Source of the DNA: Physcia stellaris
Taxonomy: Eukaryota > Ascomycota > Lecanoromycetes > Caliciales > Physciaceae
Reading direction: 5' to 3'
Length of the DNA: 64,000 nucleotides
Assembly (NCBI GenBank): GCA_018902385.1
Contig: JABSSW010000025.1
Location: 434,001-498,000 of the forward strand
Below are positions 23,246 through 34,513 of this stretch, one piece after another (the first letter of the stretch is position 1; the number at the start of each line of letters is the position of its first letter). The notes beneath the pieces are model-generated. The model was not told the origin of the DNA. It did not search any database and was given only the letters and a program-made list of their open reading frames with translations. The translations under genes and the position numbers were made by a program.

Positions 23246-25480
23246 TTTCAAGCCCGGCAGCCTTGGCTTGGCGGATCGTCTATGTGTTCATGTCAGCTGT
23301 GTTGCGCTTGTGGGAGGCGCCTTGGCGCAGGAATGACAGTTCACCTACCAAGCAATGAGCCACACGGCACAGGACACAGAGACAAAGAACTGTGGTTTCC
23401 GTTCGCACAGTTGGGAGCGCTCCTCCAGCCTACGCTGTCCGAGTGTTGACAAAGGGTGCCGTACTTGGCTTTATCGCTTGCAAATGAGTGCAAGATTGTT
23501 GCAGTTTCCGCTCTTCTGACTAGTACTGTTGCAGTGTTGGAGGGGAGTACATGTTGTCACAGTCACCTATCACATGGTAGGTGACTGTCGGTAGGTGACT
23601 GTCGGTTACGAGTTACTTATCACGAAAAAAAGACAAACAGGCCAATCAGAGCTCGCTTATGTAATCGGCGTCCTGGCTTGGCATTGGGCCTTCTGTCTTT
23701 CTGCACCGATAGCATACCACAATTAAGACCCCCATACATCGACTTGGTTCTACCCATTCCATAGGCCATCGGGGTCTCGATTTCGGCCTCGTGCCCATGC
23801 GTTAATTACCCTCTTTTCTGGCAGTCGTGATCAACTTAGTGGATTTCTTGGTCTTGACGTCTGCATTTCCCCAACGATGCTGTACTTTGGGATGGATTCT
23901 TCAATGTAGCTTGAGTAGCAAAATATCTATGGACGGTGAGGCCCCATAAACTGTTGCTTAGACGAAGCTGCGTTCCGGCCCTGTCAGTCGCCGTGCGGCA
24001 AATACAGTCCGCTCCGATCTAAACGTACCTTGGACGAGCGAAAATCACTGGTCAACCCGGGGGACGTAGGTCTTATCTCATGTGCTGGCATGGTCTACTC
24101 TGCATGCTTTGGTCGCGTACTGCCGTTATGCTGCCACCCAACTTTCCAAACGGGCAGATCTCCATCCCAAAACGATCTGGTGTTCCGATCGACCAGATCC
24201 CGCGAGGTAGATCGAATGCAGCTCGAACGACACGCAGGGAGCAATTCCCTTTGCTCCAAGTCATGGAGAGCAGCTACGGGTGAGTGAAATGGCGAAAAGG
24301 TCAATCTATGCATCTCAAACTGGTGAACATTCGACGAGGGAATGCTCCAGATTCATCTTGTGTTGCTAAGAGTCCTATGCTCTTCCTCTCGGGATCGACG
24401 ATCGCCGTTCAGCAAACGTTTCGATGAAAGGAAGTCGAACTCTTTGCTTATACGTTTGGATGGTCGGTAATTGCTGCCTCATGGTGAGCGCCAGCGAGCC
24501 CATTACCCGTCACCTTGTATCGGAGGGGGCCGAGTACTGAGTAAGGGGAATACCCCAACAGGCGTATTTGAGTAAGGTCAGTAGGACTCATCAGCCCCTG
24601 CTGGGTACAAACTTGCTAGCGCCGACTCCGTGTGTTGTGGGCGTAAGCGCTCACGTCAGTAACCGCTCTTTCTTCTCGTAATCCTAGAATGTGACCGGCA
24701 GGTTCCAGCTAAGTTGAAAAGATTGGGCGTACTCTCTGGACTCCATGCCTTGCCATTAGGCTTGTATGCGATGAAACCTTGATTTCGGCCACGGAGTCCC
24801 GAATTGCGTTGGTAAGATTACCTCCAGGGTAAGTTCGAACCAAGCCTCAGGCACCCCCTATCTGCGCCTGCTCACAGTAACTCTGCGGGGCTAGAGATTG
24901 ATCTCCAGGAAGTCACTACTCATATAGTCGCGTTATCCCATGGTCTGGTGTGGTGCTATCTTGCCTCCGATGCATCGCCACCAGTACATCCATAATGACA
25001 AAACACGTACGCGTAGTTGGCACAAAGCATATGAAGACGACTTGAAGGTGATATCATTTTCTGTTTTCGTCGTACCGCTTACTACCAGACCATGGGATAG
25101 ACGCAATGCAATAATATTGCAATTGATGTCATATAATTCTCGTCGAAGATCGATTCCACTACTAGCGTACCTTCTGCATTTTCGATATCCCTGGCCTCTT
25201 CTTGTTCAGCATCTTTGATGGGGATCTTGAGCCCCACTTGTATAGAAGCATAGCGCAGGGTTCGAATTGACTTGAGAGTAAAGAATGAATGTTCGAATAT
25301 GATTCGCGTTAATCCTTGTGCTTGAGCTGTTTCTTTCTGTTCGTTACCGGTTTCCTTAAATTTTACAAACAATGTAGCTGCTCGATCGACATGGTCACTT
25401 CGTGACGGAGTAGCAGCATCGGACCACAGCTGCGGAACGAGACTTCCCGCCTTGAGACGGGAAAGTTACTCACTCGTCAT
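23246..25480. other. Gene-poor region
   Basis: Mostly no supported gene. At 23561-23588 AGTCACCTATC and GTAGGTGACT form a short hairpin, and GTAGGTGACTGTCG follows twice in tandem. The minus-strand stretch 25430-25082 is open and protein-like (FVKFKETGNEQKETAQAQG, FFTLKSIRTLRYASIQVGL) and could be a further exon of the F-box-like gene to its right or a separate fragment; I could not phase it to that gene. Confidence 0.45.
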
Positions 25481-26885
25481 CTAAAATTGATTGTCGGCTG
25501 CGGATTCTGAATTGGTCTTGATAGTCCAGCTCTGTTGCAACAGCCCGAGAGTCTGTCAATGTTGTTCGTCAGCTCTATTAGCAAGTCATGTCAAAGTGGC
25601 AGGCAATCATTAATTTACCTCTGCAGAAGCGGTGGGAACCTGGTCTTTCCGGTCTGTATCCGCCTTTGCAGCATCGAATCCGGTCTCGGCGTTAGCGAGA
25701 TGCTCTCCGAGACTTCTCGGCATCCGCAGGCCTGGGTGCAATACTGGACTTTCGTCCGGCTGCAGTAGTTGGGGCTCGAGGGAGCGTATTGAGAGGAACC
25801 TTGTTACGTCTTTCTCTTTGGCGGGCATTACGTGCAGCTGAATGTTATCGACCATTATATTGGAGGCCATACGAAGCTTGAAGTCTCCTCTCGAGTATGC
25901 TGACATTCCTCATAGAAGCTATACCAGCATTGCAAGCCATCCTTAAGTGGGATCGGAAGTCCCGATCTGCCTTCAATAATGTAGTGGCAAACTTTCTGCC
26001 ATGCGTACGCAATTCTACCAAGTTCGCCAGTCCCCTCGTTTGTGATAGGCTTGATCAGGGTCCATAGATCACACAGAATCCCAGAGTCTAATCTTTTTGA
26101 CCAGTTAGCGAGCCGAAACATGGGGTAGTAAACCTCAAATGGAAGCTTCTCCAAGCAGAGGTCCGCGGGACGTGAGGTCTGTGGTATTATCAGAGCATAT
26201 CTCCACATGTGATAGAAAGCCAACGTGAAGCGGAGCTGCCCCGTTTGAGACATTGAGGTGTTCTCCCGGCCTGCAAATCCGTGGATGCAGACGGGTAGAG
26301 CTTTCATCGAACAACGTTGGGACTCCATGCTTTGGACAAACAACTCGCACGCTCGAGAGGCTACACGTGCGTTGAAAAGAAGCCTTTTATTGAAACCAAG
26401 CAATCTCGTTTTCGAGTCCTGCTCTCTTTCCCCTTTCGTTTCTTGACGCTCCGCAAGCATTACAGCCTGACCAATTATGAAAATTAGTAATTCCGATGCA
26501 AGGAAGCTTTAGAGGTTTATGACAACTTTTTCAACGACGCTTCGGTGAAAAGCTGGTATGAAATATCGACGAGATAGGGTTCAATGCTTGGGAAGTTTAC
26601 CTCGGGATAGCACATTAAGGAGCGCTTCGAGACTGCCCCACAGATAGCTCGAACATGCCTTTTCCAGCATTCATTGAAGACATGCGCCGTCAGAGCAAAG
26701 GCTTTGACGTCTGTGAAAGAAAGTGCTGCCTCGAAAATAAGAATTAGTAATTCAGAAGGAAGAAACGGCAGGCTAGCTTCGGGTTCCGACGGTGGTAGTA
26801 ATGAATTGTCCATTTCAGCTTGTATCACGCCAATGATGAGGAGAAGAGAGATTGTGGAGCTTCTGTAGACGTTGAAAAGTTTCAA
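25481..26885 (-). CDS. F-box-like protein, possibly decaying
   Basis: The right-hand exon (26885-26517) contains an F-box-like helix set: PFLPSELLILIFEAALSFTD then VKAFALTAHVFNECWKRHVR, preceded by a hydrophobic or mis-started leader. The best start is the internal MDNSLLPPSEPEASLP. The second part (about 26460-25855) reads LLGFNKRLLFNARVASRACE, FYHMWRYALIIPQ, FEVYYPMFRLANWSKRL, DLWTLIKPITNEG and WYSFYEECQ, a pattern common in fungal F-box-like proteins of unknown substrate. A third exon may cover 25890-25481. The first junction (near 26465-26525) has a plausible branch site and YAG but does not keep phase, so the gene may be damaged or mis-sequenced. F-box proteins would recruit targets to an SCF ubiquitin ligase. 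Confidence 0.6.
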
Positions 26886-27914
26886 GTGTCATCTAGAGAG
26901 GGAGTTCTCAAATACTCTGGATAAATGGATAAACGGGTTTGTAGTCTGTCAGTGCCCAATCAAGGCCCATTACAGAACCGTGCGGGGAAAGGTCTTCGGT
27001 CATGCTGCCCTCGGTCATATACAACCTCGGGTGACGCATCCGCACAAATAACACAATTGTGTAACGTCACATGTCAGACTTCTGCTACACAAAGTCTTGC
27101 ATTCACTCACACACCCTCAGTTGGCACTCGGGAAACAGTTGCCTGATTCGGTAGACACATCTTCCCTTCCTGGAACCACCTGAAAGCACTCACAATAGGC
27201 ATTCAGGACGACGTTAAATGGCTCCCTATTATGGTCAGCACTCGTTGAACGTTTAGCTGGATCGACCGGGTACAAGATCGCGTGAGAAGTTCGCAAAACT
27301 TTAGCACGAACACACGACGCATCCAATAGTCAGGCAAATCAGCCGGGCGAATCCAGATGAGAATGCCAAGACGTTGAAATTAATAGATCGTATGTCTCAG
27401 GGCTCGTGTCGGATTTCCGCGGAAAGCTGAAAAGGCCACCGGTGGTGTCGGTAGAATGCTGTTCCAGGTAGGGTCTCGGACATATCTCCGAGCTGCTCCA
27501 TGGGTAGGGAGCGTGTTTAATAATGGCGATTGTAGTCTATGGGAAACCAGGACGACAATACCTATAGATAGTGTGTCTACCCAGGATGCCGATTGTTGGG
27601 CTGGTAAACTACTTGGGACTCTCACTCCCCCCAGTCGAGATTTGGGAAGGAAGAAAGTGGATAAGAGCGAAAAGATGATAGCGACTTTTGGGACAATAAT
27701 AAACGACCGTACATGACTAACCTTATGAAAGGTTTTTTGAAAATGAAGTCGTTCCCAAGTCGGGCTCCCACCTGTTCAGCGGGAGATCCCGGCTCAGCCC
27801 TACCGAGCCACAAGCGCCTCCGACGTCAAACCGCGAAACCCCAAACCCCAACCCCAAACCAAAAAAAAATCCTCACACCAAACCCGCTCACCAAACAGAA
27901 TATTCCACACAGCA
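26886..27914. other. Intergenic region, no gene supported
   Basis: No recognised gene. It should contain the promoter of the F-box-like gene on the left and that of the H-protein gene on the right. The sequence just before 27915 is A- and C-rich, as in many fungal 5' leaders. Confidence 0.5.
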
Positions 27915-28608
27915 ATGGCAGCAATAGCCCGCGTCCGCATCCCCCTGCGCTCCTCCGTAACCAGCAAGCCCTCCACCCCAGCCCTCTCCCTCCCCACACC
28001 GTCACTATGGACCTGGAGAAGGGCCCGAGCGCCAAAACCGCAACAACCACAGAGTGCGCGCACATTCACGACTTCCCAAGCCCGTGAGTTACTCCGCAGA
28101 GCAAGATACGCGAGTATAAAGTTCAATTGAGCTAATAGCATCACAGTAACCGAGAAGAAATTCACAGTAGACCACGAATGGATCGAGCTCTCCGATGACG
28201 GGAAGACCGGTATTCCCTCCCCTCTCCCCCCAGCCACCCCCTCTCCCCACCCACCCACTAACCCCCCCAGGCACAATCGGCATAACAACCTACGCCTCCC
28301 GCGCCCTCGGCGACGTCGTCTACGTCGAACTCCCAACGCTGGACCTGTCCGTCAGCGCAGGCGACACCATCGGCGCAGTGGAGAGCGTGAAATCCGCGTC
28401 CGACATCCTGACGCCTGTGAGCGGCACCATCGTCGCTGCCAACGACGTCCTGGAGGAGAAGCCGGGGGTTATCAATAAGGGGCCTGAGGGCGAGGGGTGG
28501 GTTGCGCGGATCGAGTTGGCGGAGGGCGCGGGGGAGGAGGTGGGGAGGTTGATGGATAGGGGGTATGAGGCTATGTTGGGGGATACGAGGGAGGAGGTGA
28601 AGGAGTGA
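27915..28608 (+). CDS. GCV3: Glycine cleavage system H protein, mitochondrial
   Basis: Three exons, 27915-28083, 28147-28209 and 28271-28608, with introns of 63 and 61 bp in phase; 189 residues. The N-terminus is an Arg/Ser-rich mitochondrial presequence (MAAIARVRIPLRSSV ... ARTFTTS). The lipoyl domain follows: KKFTVDHEWIEL, GTIGITTYASRALGDVVYVE, and VESVKSASDILTPVSG, in which the Lys is the lipoyl attachment site. The protein shuttles the aminomethyl group between P, T and L proteins in glycine breakdown and also serves lipoate metabolism. At the 3' end, the stop TGA at 28606 overlaps a perfect GTGAGT donor; splicing to TTAG at about 28689 would replace the last residue by FWRTWVDAQA and more, so the C-terminus has two possible forms. 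Confidence 0.93.
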
Positions 28609-28944
28609 GTAATGGGGGAGGGGGGATGGGGGAATGAATGGGTTTGTGGGTTTGTTCGACCTGCTGATACTGATGTGGATTGGCTTAGGTTTTGGCGGAC
28701 TTGGGTGGATGCGCAGGCGGTGAGTCATTCATCATGGCTGAGGGAGATGGCTTGAGTTTTGTCGATATCACAATATGAAATCGAGATAATGGATATCATT
28801 GTCTTTGCAGGGTATGAGTGGTTTTTCAACGGAAAACGCCTCGGGCTCTCCGCCCGTCCAACAACCGCGACACCTCGCTATAAAGCATCAATCTCCAATC
28901 ACCCAGAGCGGACCTTGCTTGAACGCCGACCCGATGACAGTGTT
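28609..28944. other. Short region between convergent genes
   Basis: Between the 3' ends of the H-protein gene (plus) and Mgm1 (minus). It may contain an extra 3' exon of the H-protein gene (about 28690-28755). No terminator structure stands out. Confidence 0.5.
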
Positions 28945-31865
28945 CTAGAACAGCCAGCCTTTCCTTTCCCCGCTGCGCTCCCTCTCCGCCGCTTTCTTCC
29001 CTCGCTGACTGTTTTCCCTTTTCTTTTCTCTGCTTTCCAGCACTCTGAGACTTTCCATCTTCTCTAGTACCAGTTCTAGCATCTCCTTCCTCTTGATGAC
29101 GTCTAAATGCCGTCGGATCTTTGGATCTTCTCTTGCGAATCGCTCAACTTCGCTCTCCGACAACTGTCTGCCCAGCCGAGCATCTAGTTCACGGGGAAAG
29201 TTGTAGTAAAATTCCGACAGTAACTCGACATTGAGAAAGAGCACAGCCGTGGATGTCAACTTATCTGCAACGACGTCAAGGAAGATTTCGGGGCAATAGT
29301 ACTTGTTAGTAGACGAGGCGCATTGCTTGGATTTCAGGGCCATTAGGCGCATTTGTAGGATGGATGAACGGTCACGCAGGAAAAGAGCTTCACGACCTGT
29401 CGAAAATATCAGCGTCTTGATTCTTCAGCCTCGTGTCCGAATTTGGAGCATATTTACCTTTTGACAGCAGGGCGGCGCTGTAGCCGCCAGCACCGCCAAC
29501 GCCATCCCCTTCCAAGACAACTTCGCCCTTACGGACACGGTCGATGAAGCTCGTTACGTCTTTCAGCTTTCGCTTACCGCCCACGGCTTCCTCCACGCGC
29601 TTCACTGCTGCATCACAGGCATTGAGCTCTTGCTTGAGGACTGAGGTTACATTTTGTCTTGATTTGCTCCATTCTCCACTTTCAACCTCGATCTCGTATT
29701 TATAGGGCTTGATGCAATTTTCAACCTGATCGCTAGTACTGTAGAATCGATCATTGAGAATACCGGATGAAGCGCTGGTGATGGCGCTTTGAGCAAATGG
29801 GTGAGAGGAAAAAGTAGACTGGGAAAGGAGGCGGTCGATCTCTGATTGTAGGGCATTAGCAACTACAGTGGTTGCCAACCGTCCAATACCAAGTTTGGTA
29901 AGCGAGGAGGTAGAAGCATCAAGTTTCCGATGCCAATAGAGATTCTCGGGGTCGGCTTTTGGAAGATCACTCAAGGGATCTGGTTCAGCTAAAGGGGGAG
30001 TAAGGTCGCTTATTGGTTTGTTCCAATACCGTTGGGCAAGTAAATCAAGAACGCGCTGGTTCAGTTCAGCTTTCAACAGCTCTCGTACCTGAGGCCTCCC
30101 GAAAGACTCCGCGAATTCTTTGAAGGAGTGCTTGAAGGCGTCGAGACTCTCAGCTAGATATGACTCTGCGCTAAGGGGTCGATCATTGTATTGAACTTTG
30201 AACTCATAAGTAGCTTCTTCCAACTCTTGATGGATCGCATCACTTGTGCCTTGCAGGCTCGAAGCCATTGTTTGCTCTAGAACGTGCATGAGCTTCTTCC
30301 GTAACGTCGTGGTGCCGACAGCGAGGTCTGATTGTGGTCCAAATTCTAGTGGATGCGCTGAAAAGAAAGCATTCTCATTCTTCGTTATCGCGCTGGTAAT
30401 GTTGCCACTGCCTCTCGAGAAAAGGCCGCCCGATGTTTGTGGTACTCGACTGACCACGCCGACATAACCAAGCCTTAGTGGATACTTACGATCTCCCAGT
30501 ATGCTAGCTCCTCGGGCAGGCTCTACAAGGTCCATTTTCGTAACAACACCAATTGTACGTTCTCCTCGTGGATCGACTCGGCGACTAGCTCGGAGTGCTG
30601 TCGAGTTTGCGAGATCAACATCCGCTGCAGATATGGCAAGAATTACGTTCGGAGGCTGAATGTATTTGTCACAAAGATCAGCGATCTTTTGTTTCAATTC
30701 CTCCGGCTGGTCTAAGCCCGAGACCTGTATGTAACCTGGAAGATCGATCAAAGACAAATCCGGAACGTTAGGAGAATATATTGAGAGCTGGATTGGATCA
30801 TCGGACACGCAGTCTGCGGCAGGGACAGCAAGATTCAGGTCTGTTAAGGTCTTTTGTATGTGAGAAAAGTCTGTGATTTTTCCCAGACCCAAAGCTGGGA
30901 ACTCTCCATACTCTGCCTGCGCATCAGGCGTATTTACCAGTGTAAGCTCGATGGGTCTTCGAGTTATCATGTTGGATCCCTTCGGCAAGAATTCGTGTCC
31001 AACGACCGCTTCGAGAACCGAGCTCTTGCCGGATGACTGTGATCCAATGACAACGATGGACGGCAAAATCAGAGCGTTGGACTGCCCAACGACCTGTAGC
31101 ATACTCCGGATCTCAATCATTTTTTTGTCAGCATCATCATTTGATCGTCTCGTGCGCTCTCCTTCCCAGACCGATCGTCGTCCTCGGGCGATTGTGTATA
31201 ACCAAAAGCTGCCCCAGTGCCCGCTACGGCTGCTACTCCAACTTTACTTTTCTTTGGAGGCTCTCCTCCTCCGTTACCGGAAGATCCATCACCGGATGAC
31301 GTAGCTTCGGTGGGCAACAATCCTCGTAACCATTCGGGTAGGTCAATATTTTCTTTTGTCCTATCCCATCCAGCTTTAGTCTGCTCTGCTACATCTTTCG
31401 CGCCGCCAAAGAAGCTTCCCGCAGCCCCACTGACCACGTCTCCCCCTTTGCGAACACCTTCCATAACCCAGTTCCCGGCCTCTAGTCCAATTATTAGTAA
31501 ATGCAATCTCTCTATCCCATTGATTACTCACGCGTTGCCTGGTATTGCATGTACGCTAGTCCGCTGACGGTCGCAGCACCAATCATAGCAGGTAACCTGA
31601 CAAGCTTCAAGGCCAGATTGGGGAGAACTCTTGCGAATGAAATTGCCCGCACCGCAGGAACATTGTGAAGCGCGTTGGTACCGAATGGCCATGGTCTCTG
31701 CCGGGCTTGACGAATGCTAAGAGGAGCTTGGGTACGTAGCAGTCCTCCGGCGCTCAGAGCTGGCCGGTGTATCTGACGACGGGATATGAGGAGCTGTTTG
31801 GGTGCTGTACGCCCAAGGCGGGTGGAAATCATGGCGACACTCATGGTAGGGTGATGTCTACTCAC
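28945..31865 (-). CDS. MGM1: Mitochondrial inner-membrane dynamin-like GTPase Mgm1 (OPA1 homologue)
   Basis: Exons: 31865-31532, 31481-31117 or beyond, 31120-29458, 29396-28945; about 936 residues if read through. Exon 1 gives an Arg-rich presequence and a membrane segment (KLVRLPAMIGAATVSGLAYM). Exon 2 gives the linker with DLPEWLRGLLP, where rhomboid cleavage occurs in the family. The GTPase has the P-loop GSQSSGKSSV, switch II DLPGYIQVSG and TKMD. The last exon is the effector domain (GREALFLRDRSSILQMRL). It drives inner-membrane fusion and cristae shape. Oddity: the join DDQMMMLTKK to MIEIRSMLQVVG needs a one-base shift at a run of seven A on the coding strand (31120-31126), where the family reads through without a break. 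The zero frame ends at a TGA right there. No intron explains it. Confidence 0.93.
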
Positions 31866-32768
31866 GGTACAAAATGAGTCCTCGGATGGATCTGTATGTC
31901 ATGCATGTTGACGGTGTACGAGTAAGTGCTTGAGCTTCTCAGTTGGGGAACGAACGGAGCTTCAACAAAGATTCGCATGGGTCCTTTTAGGTGACTACGC
32001 CAAGAATGGACCCCTGTCAGCCCTACAGACGCAGAAGGCTAAAAGTATGCAAATACTTGTCTCAGTTAATCAGACCCCTGGCTAGCCTAAAAGCCAGCAT
32101 TTCTCGCCAGAGGGTCTGAGCCAAAAATCGGGTAAACCTTTGTTTTGAACGTTCCCGACTGCAATATTACACAAAAACAGCACGATAAACTGATAACTAG
32201 CGTTTTTATCAAGTATTATTGATTTAGTTCAATACAGTTTAAATTCATTATATCCGACTCGAGAACAATCAGAATTATTTCAGAATTGAGCAGCATAATC
32301 AGAATTATCTCAAAATTGAAATTTTCGAAATCACACAATTGAACGTTTTCAATGCGCAATGCAATTGCGTAATAAACATTACATATTATACAATTATTTC
32401 GTTAAAACATTGTAATTTCGTATCGAATTAACAATTTTATCGCTTTACATTGTTAAAATTCGAAATATTCGTTGTAATAATGAATTGTGCAATGTGTTTG
32501 ATTTGACAATTTTTGAATTTGAAAATGTAAAAAAATATGCGTTCACAAAACGATTGCATTGTTGCACAATTCAATTGCACAACAATTATGATGTATTATA
32601 CAATTATTTCGTTAGAGCGTTGTAGCTCGATATCGAATTAACAATTTTGTCGCTTTTACATTGTCAAAATTCGCAATATTCGTGTGAATAATGAGCTTCG
32701 CAAAATGTTTGATTTGAATGATGTCACGAAGTCAAATACGAATAAAAAATCGATTTTTGAATTCAGAT
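31866..32768. other. Mgm1 upstream region grading into AT-rich repeat flank
   Basis: 31866-32150 has normal composition and should hold the Mgm1 promoter. 32070-32119 is an imperfect hairpin (TCAGACCCCTGGC with GCCAGAGGGTCTGA). From about 32150 the sequence becomes AT-rich up to the hAT end. Here a stretch of about 90 bases (ATTATACAATTATTTCGTTA onward) occurs twice, near 32386 and 32592, about 206 bases apart. No gene is seen. Confidence 0.6.
32386..32730. repeat. Direct repeat, two copies about 206 bp apart
   Basis: Copy 1 starts near 32386 and copy 2 near 32592. Shared landmarks in order are ATTATACAATTATTTCGTTA, ATCGAATTAACAATTTT, TCGCTTT and ATATTCGT. Differences are mostly transitions. 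The host element is unknown; it lies just outside the hAT boundary. Confidence 0.7.
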
Positions 32769-33072
32769 TAGTGTTGCGAACTTCGTAAAATCTCTATTCG
32801 TTAACGCGTAGTTACGAAATAATTACCGAAAAGCAGATGATTGCTTTTCGTAAAATTCTATTTATAATATGAGAAAGTAGAATGTTGAATAAATAAATCA
32901 AAATATGATGTTTTGATTGAATGTAAAAATTGATAAAAAAAACAAATTTCTAATTTTGAGCGAAAAAAAATATTTTACTTTTGATGAATTTCACACGAAA
33001 ACAATATGTATTTTTTTTTTCAATTTTAGAAAACATTTTTATAATTTCAAACATATAATTTGCAAATATTCA

Positions 33073-33345
33073 AATTATGCATCGATACGAAAAATGCAAA
33101 AATCAAAGAATTGATTTTTAACAAAATCAAATTACGTCATATTTATATCGAGATTTTGTATGAAATTTCATACATCGATGCAAAAAATGCAAAAATCAAC
33201 GAATTGATTTTTAACAAAATCAAATTACGTCATATTTATCGAAATTTTGTATGAAATTTCATATTTCGATGCAAAAATTGCAAAAATCGACGAATTGATT
33301 TTTATCAAAATCAGATTACGTCATATATTTATCGAGATCGCATTT
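33073..33345. repeat. About 88-bp repeat, three copies
   Basis: The unit containing ATGCAAAAATCAACGAATTG, then ACAAAATCAAATTACGTCAT, then TTGTATGAAATTTCAT occurs three times head to tail, starting near 33085, 33176 and 33265. It lies beyond the 3' end of the hAT transposase, inside the element. Confidence 0.8.
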
Positions 33346-34328
33346 GATGTTTCAAATGAAATTTTTTTAATATTTCATATGATTTCATTGTTGTATTTAA
33401 TCATGAAACGAAATTGATCGTCGTAAATTGAATATCAAGCGTATTATCGTCGTCGTCGTTTTTTTCACGTGAATGTTTATTCAATGTGACGATTTCGTGA
33501 AATTTATTTATATTTTCGAATCGTAATTCATCGTCGTCATTCAAAATCAACATATTTTTCGACGAAATTTTATTTTTGTTGACATACAAAGTTTCGTCGT
33601 TCATGAAAATGAATTGAAACATATCGAATCGTTCAACGATCAAACGATTGCGATGTTTGTTGTGTATGAAATTCATGATCGAAAATGTTTTTTTCGAAAA
33701 TATCGAATTGACAAAAATATCGAATACACGTTTAATCAATCGAAAAAAATTTGTGATTTCAAATATAATCATGATCATGAATCAAAACAATTTCGTTTTT
33801 TTTTTCGATTCAAATATCGTTGTTGTTCGTTCAATCATGTTGTTGAAATTTCATGTAAAAAAATTGTTTGCGAATTTGTTTGAAAATTTTTGTTTCATCG
33901 ATGTATTTTTTCATGAATCGTAAAACGACGATTTGTTTTAATTGCGTCATTTGTATATGTTGATTGACGAAATTCAAATGAAACGTCGCATGATGAAAAT
34001 CGATAATTTGTTTGATATAACGATCATGTCAAATGCGTATTTTTTGATTTTTATCGTTGAGTCGAAATTCGAATATCGTTCGAATTTTATCGACATGTGA
34101 ATAATCAAATTTAATCATTAAATTTTTCAAATGATCGTATATTTTGTTTTAACGACGAATCACATAATCGAAATGTGTTCGATTAAATTTTGACATTTTT
34201 TGAATTTCGTGTATGAATTTCATTATTTCGTTCAAATTTTCGATATTTTTTCAAACGCGATAATTCAACAAAATGTTTTGTAATCGACGATTGATTTTCA
34301 AATTTTTTTCACGATGTGATTCATAAAC

Positions 34329-34513
34329 TGTTGAGAAGTACAGCCCCCGCAGTAGTAGGTGCGCAAGAGTCAGTTGGTATAACCTGACGAAAGGAGGACT
34401 AGTGCGTCCCTATTGGGCCTAGTGCCTTGGCACCGCACACATCAGAGCCTTCGGCCTGCCTGTACTTAGAAACTACAGGCAATCCATGCAGTCATTGCCC
34501 ATGCCTTTCAATA
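34329..34513 (+). repeat. 5' LTR of element A
   Basis: Starts TGTTGAGAAGTACAGCC. It is directly preceded by TAAAC and followed by the primer-binding site. Confidence 0.85.
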
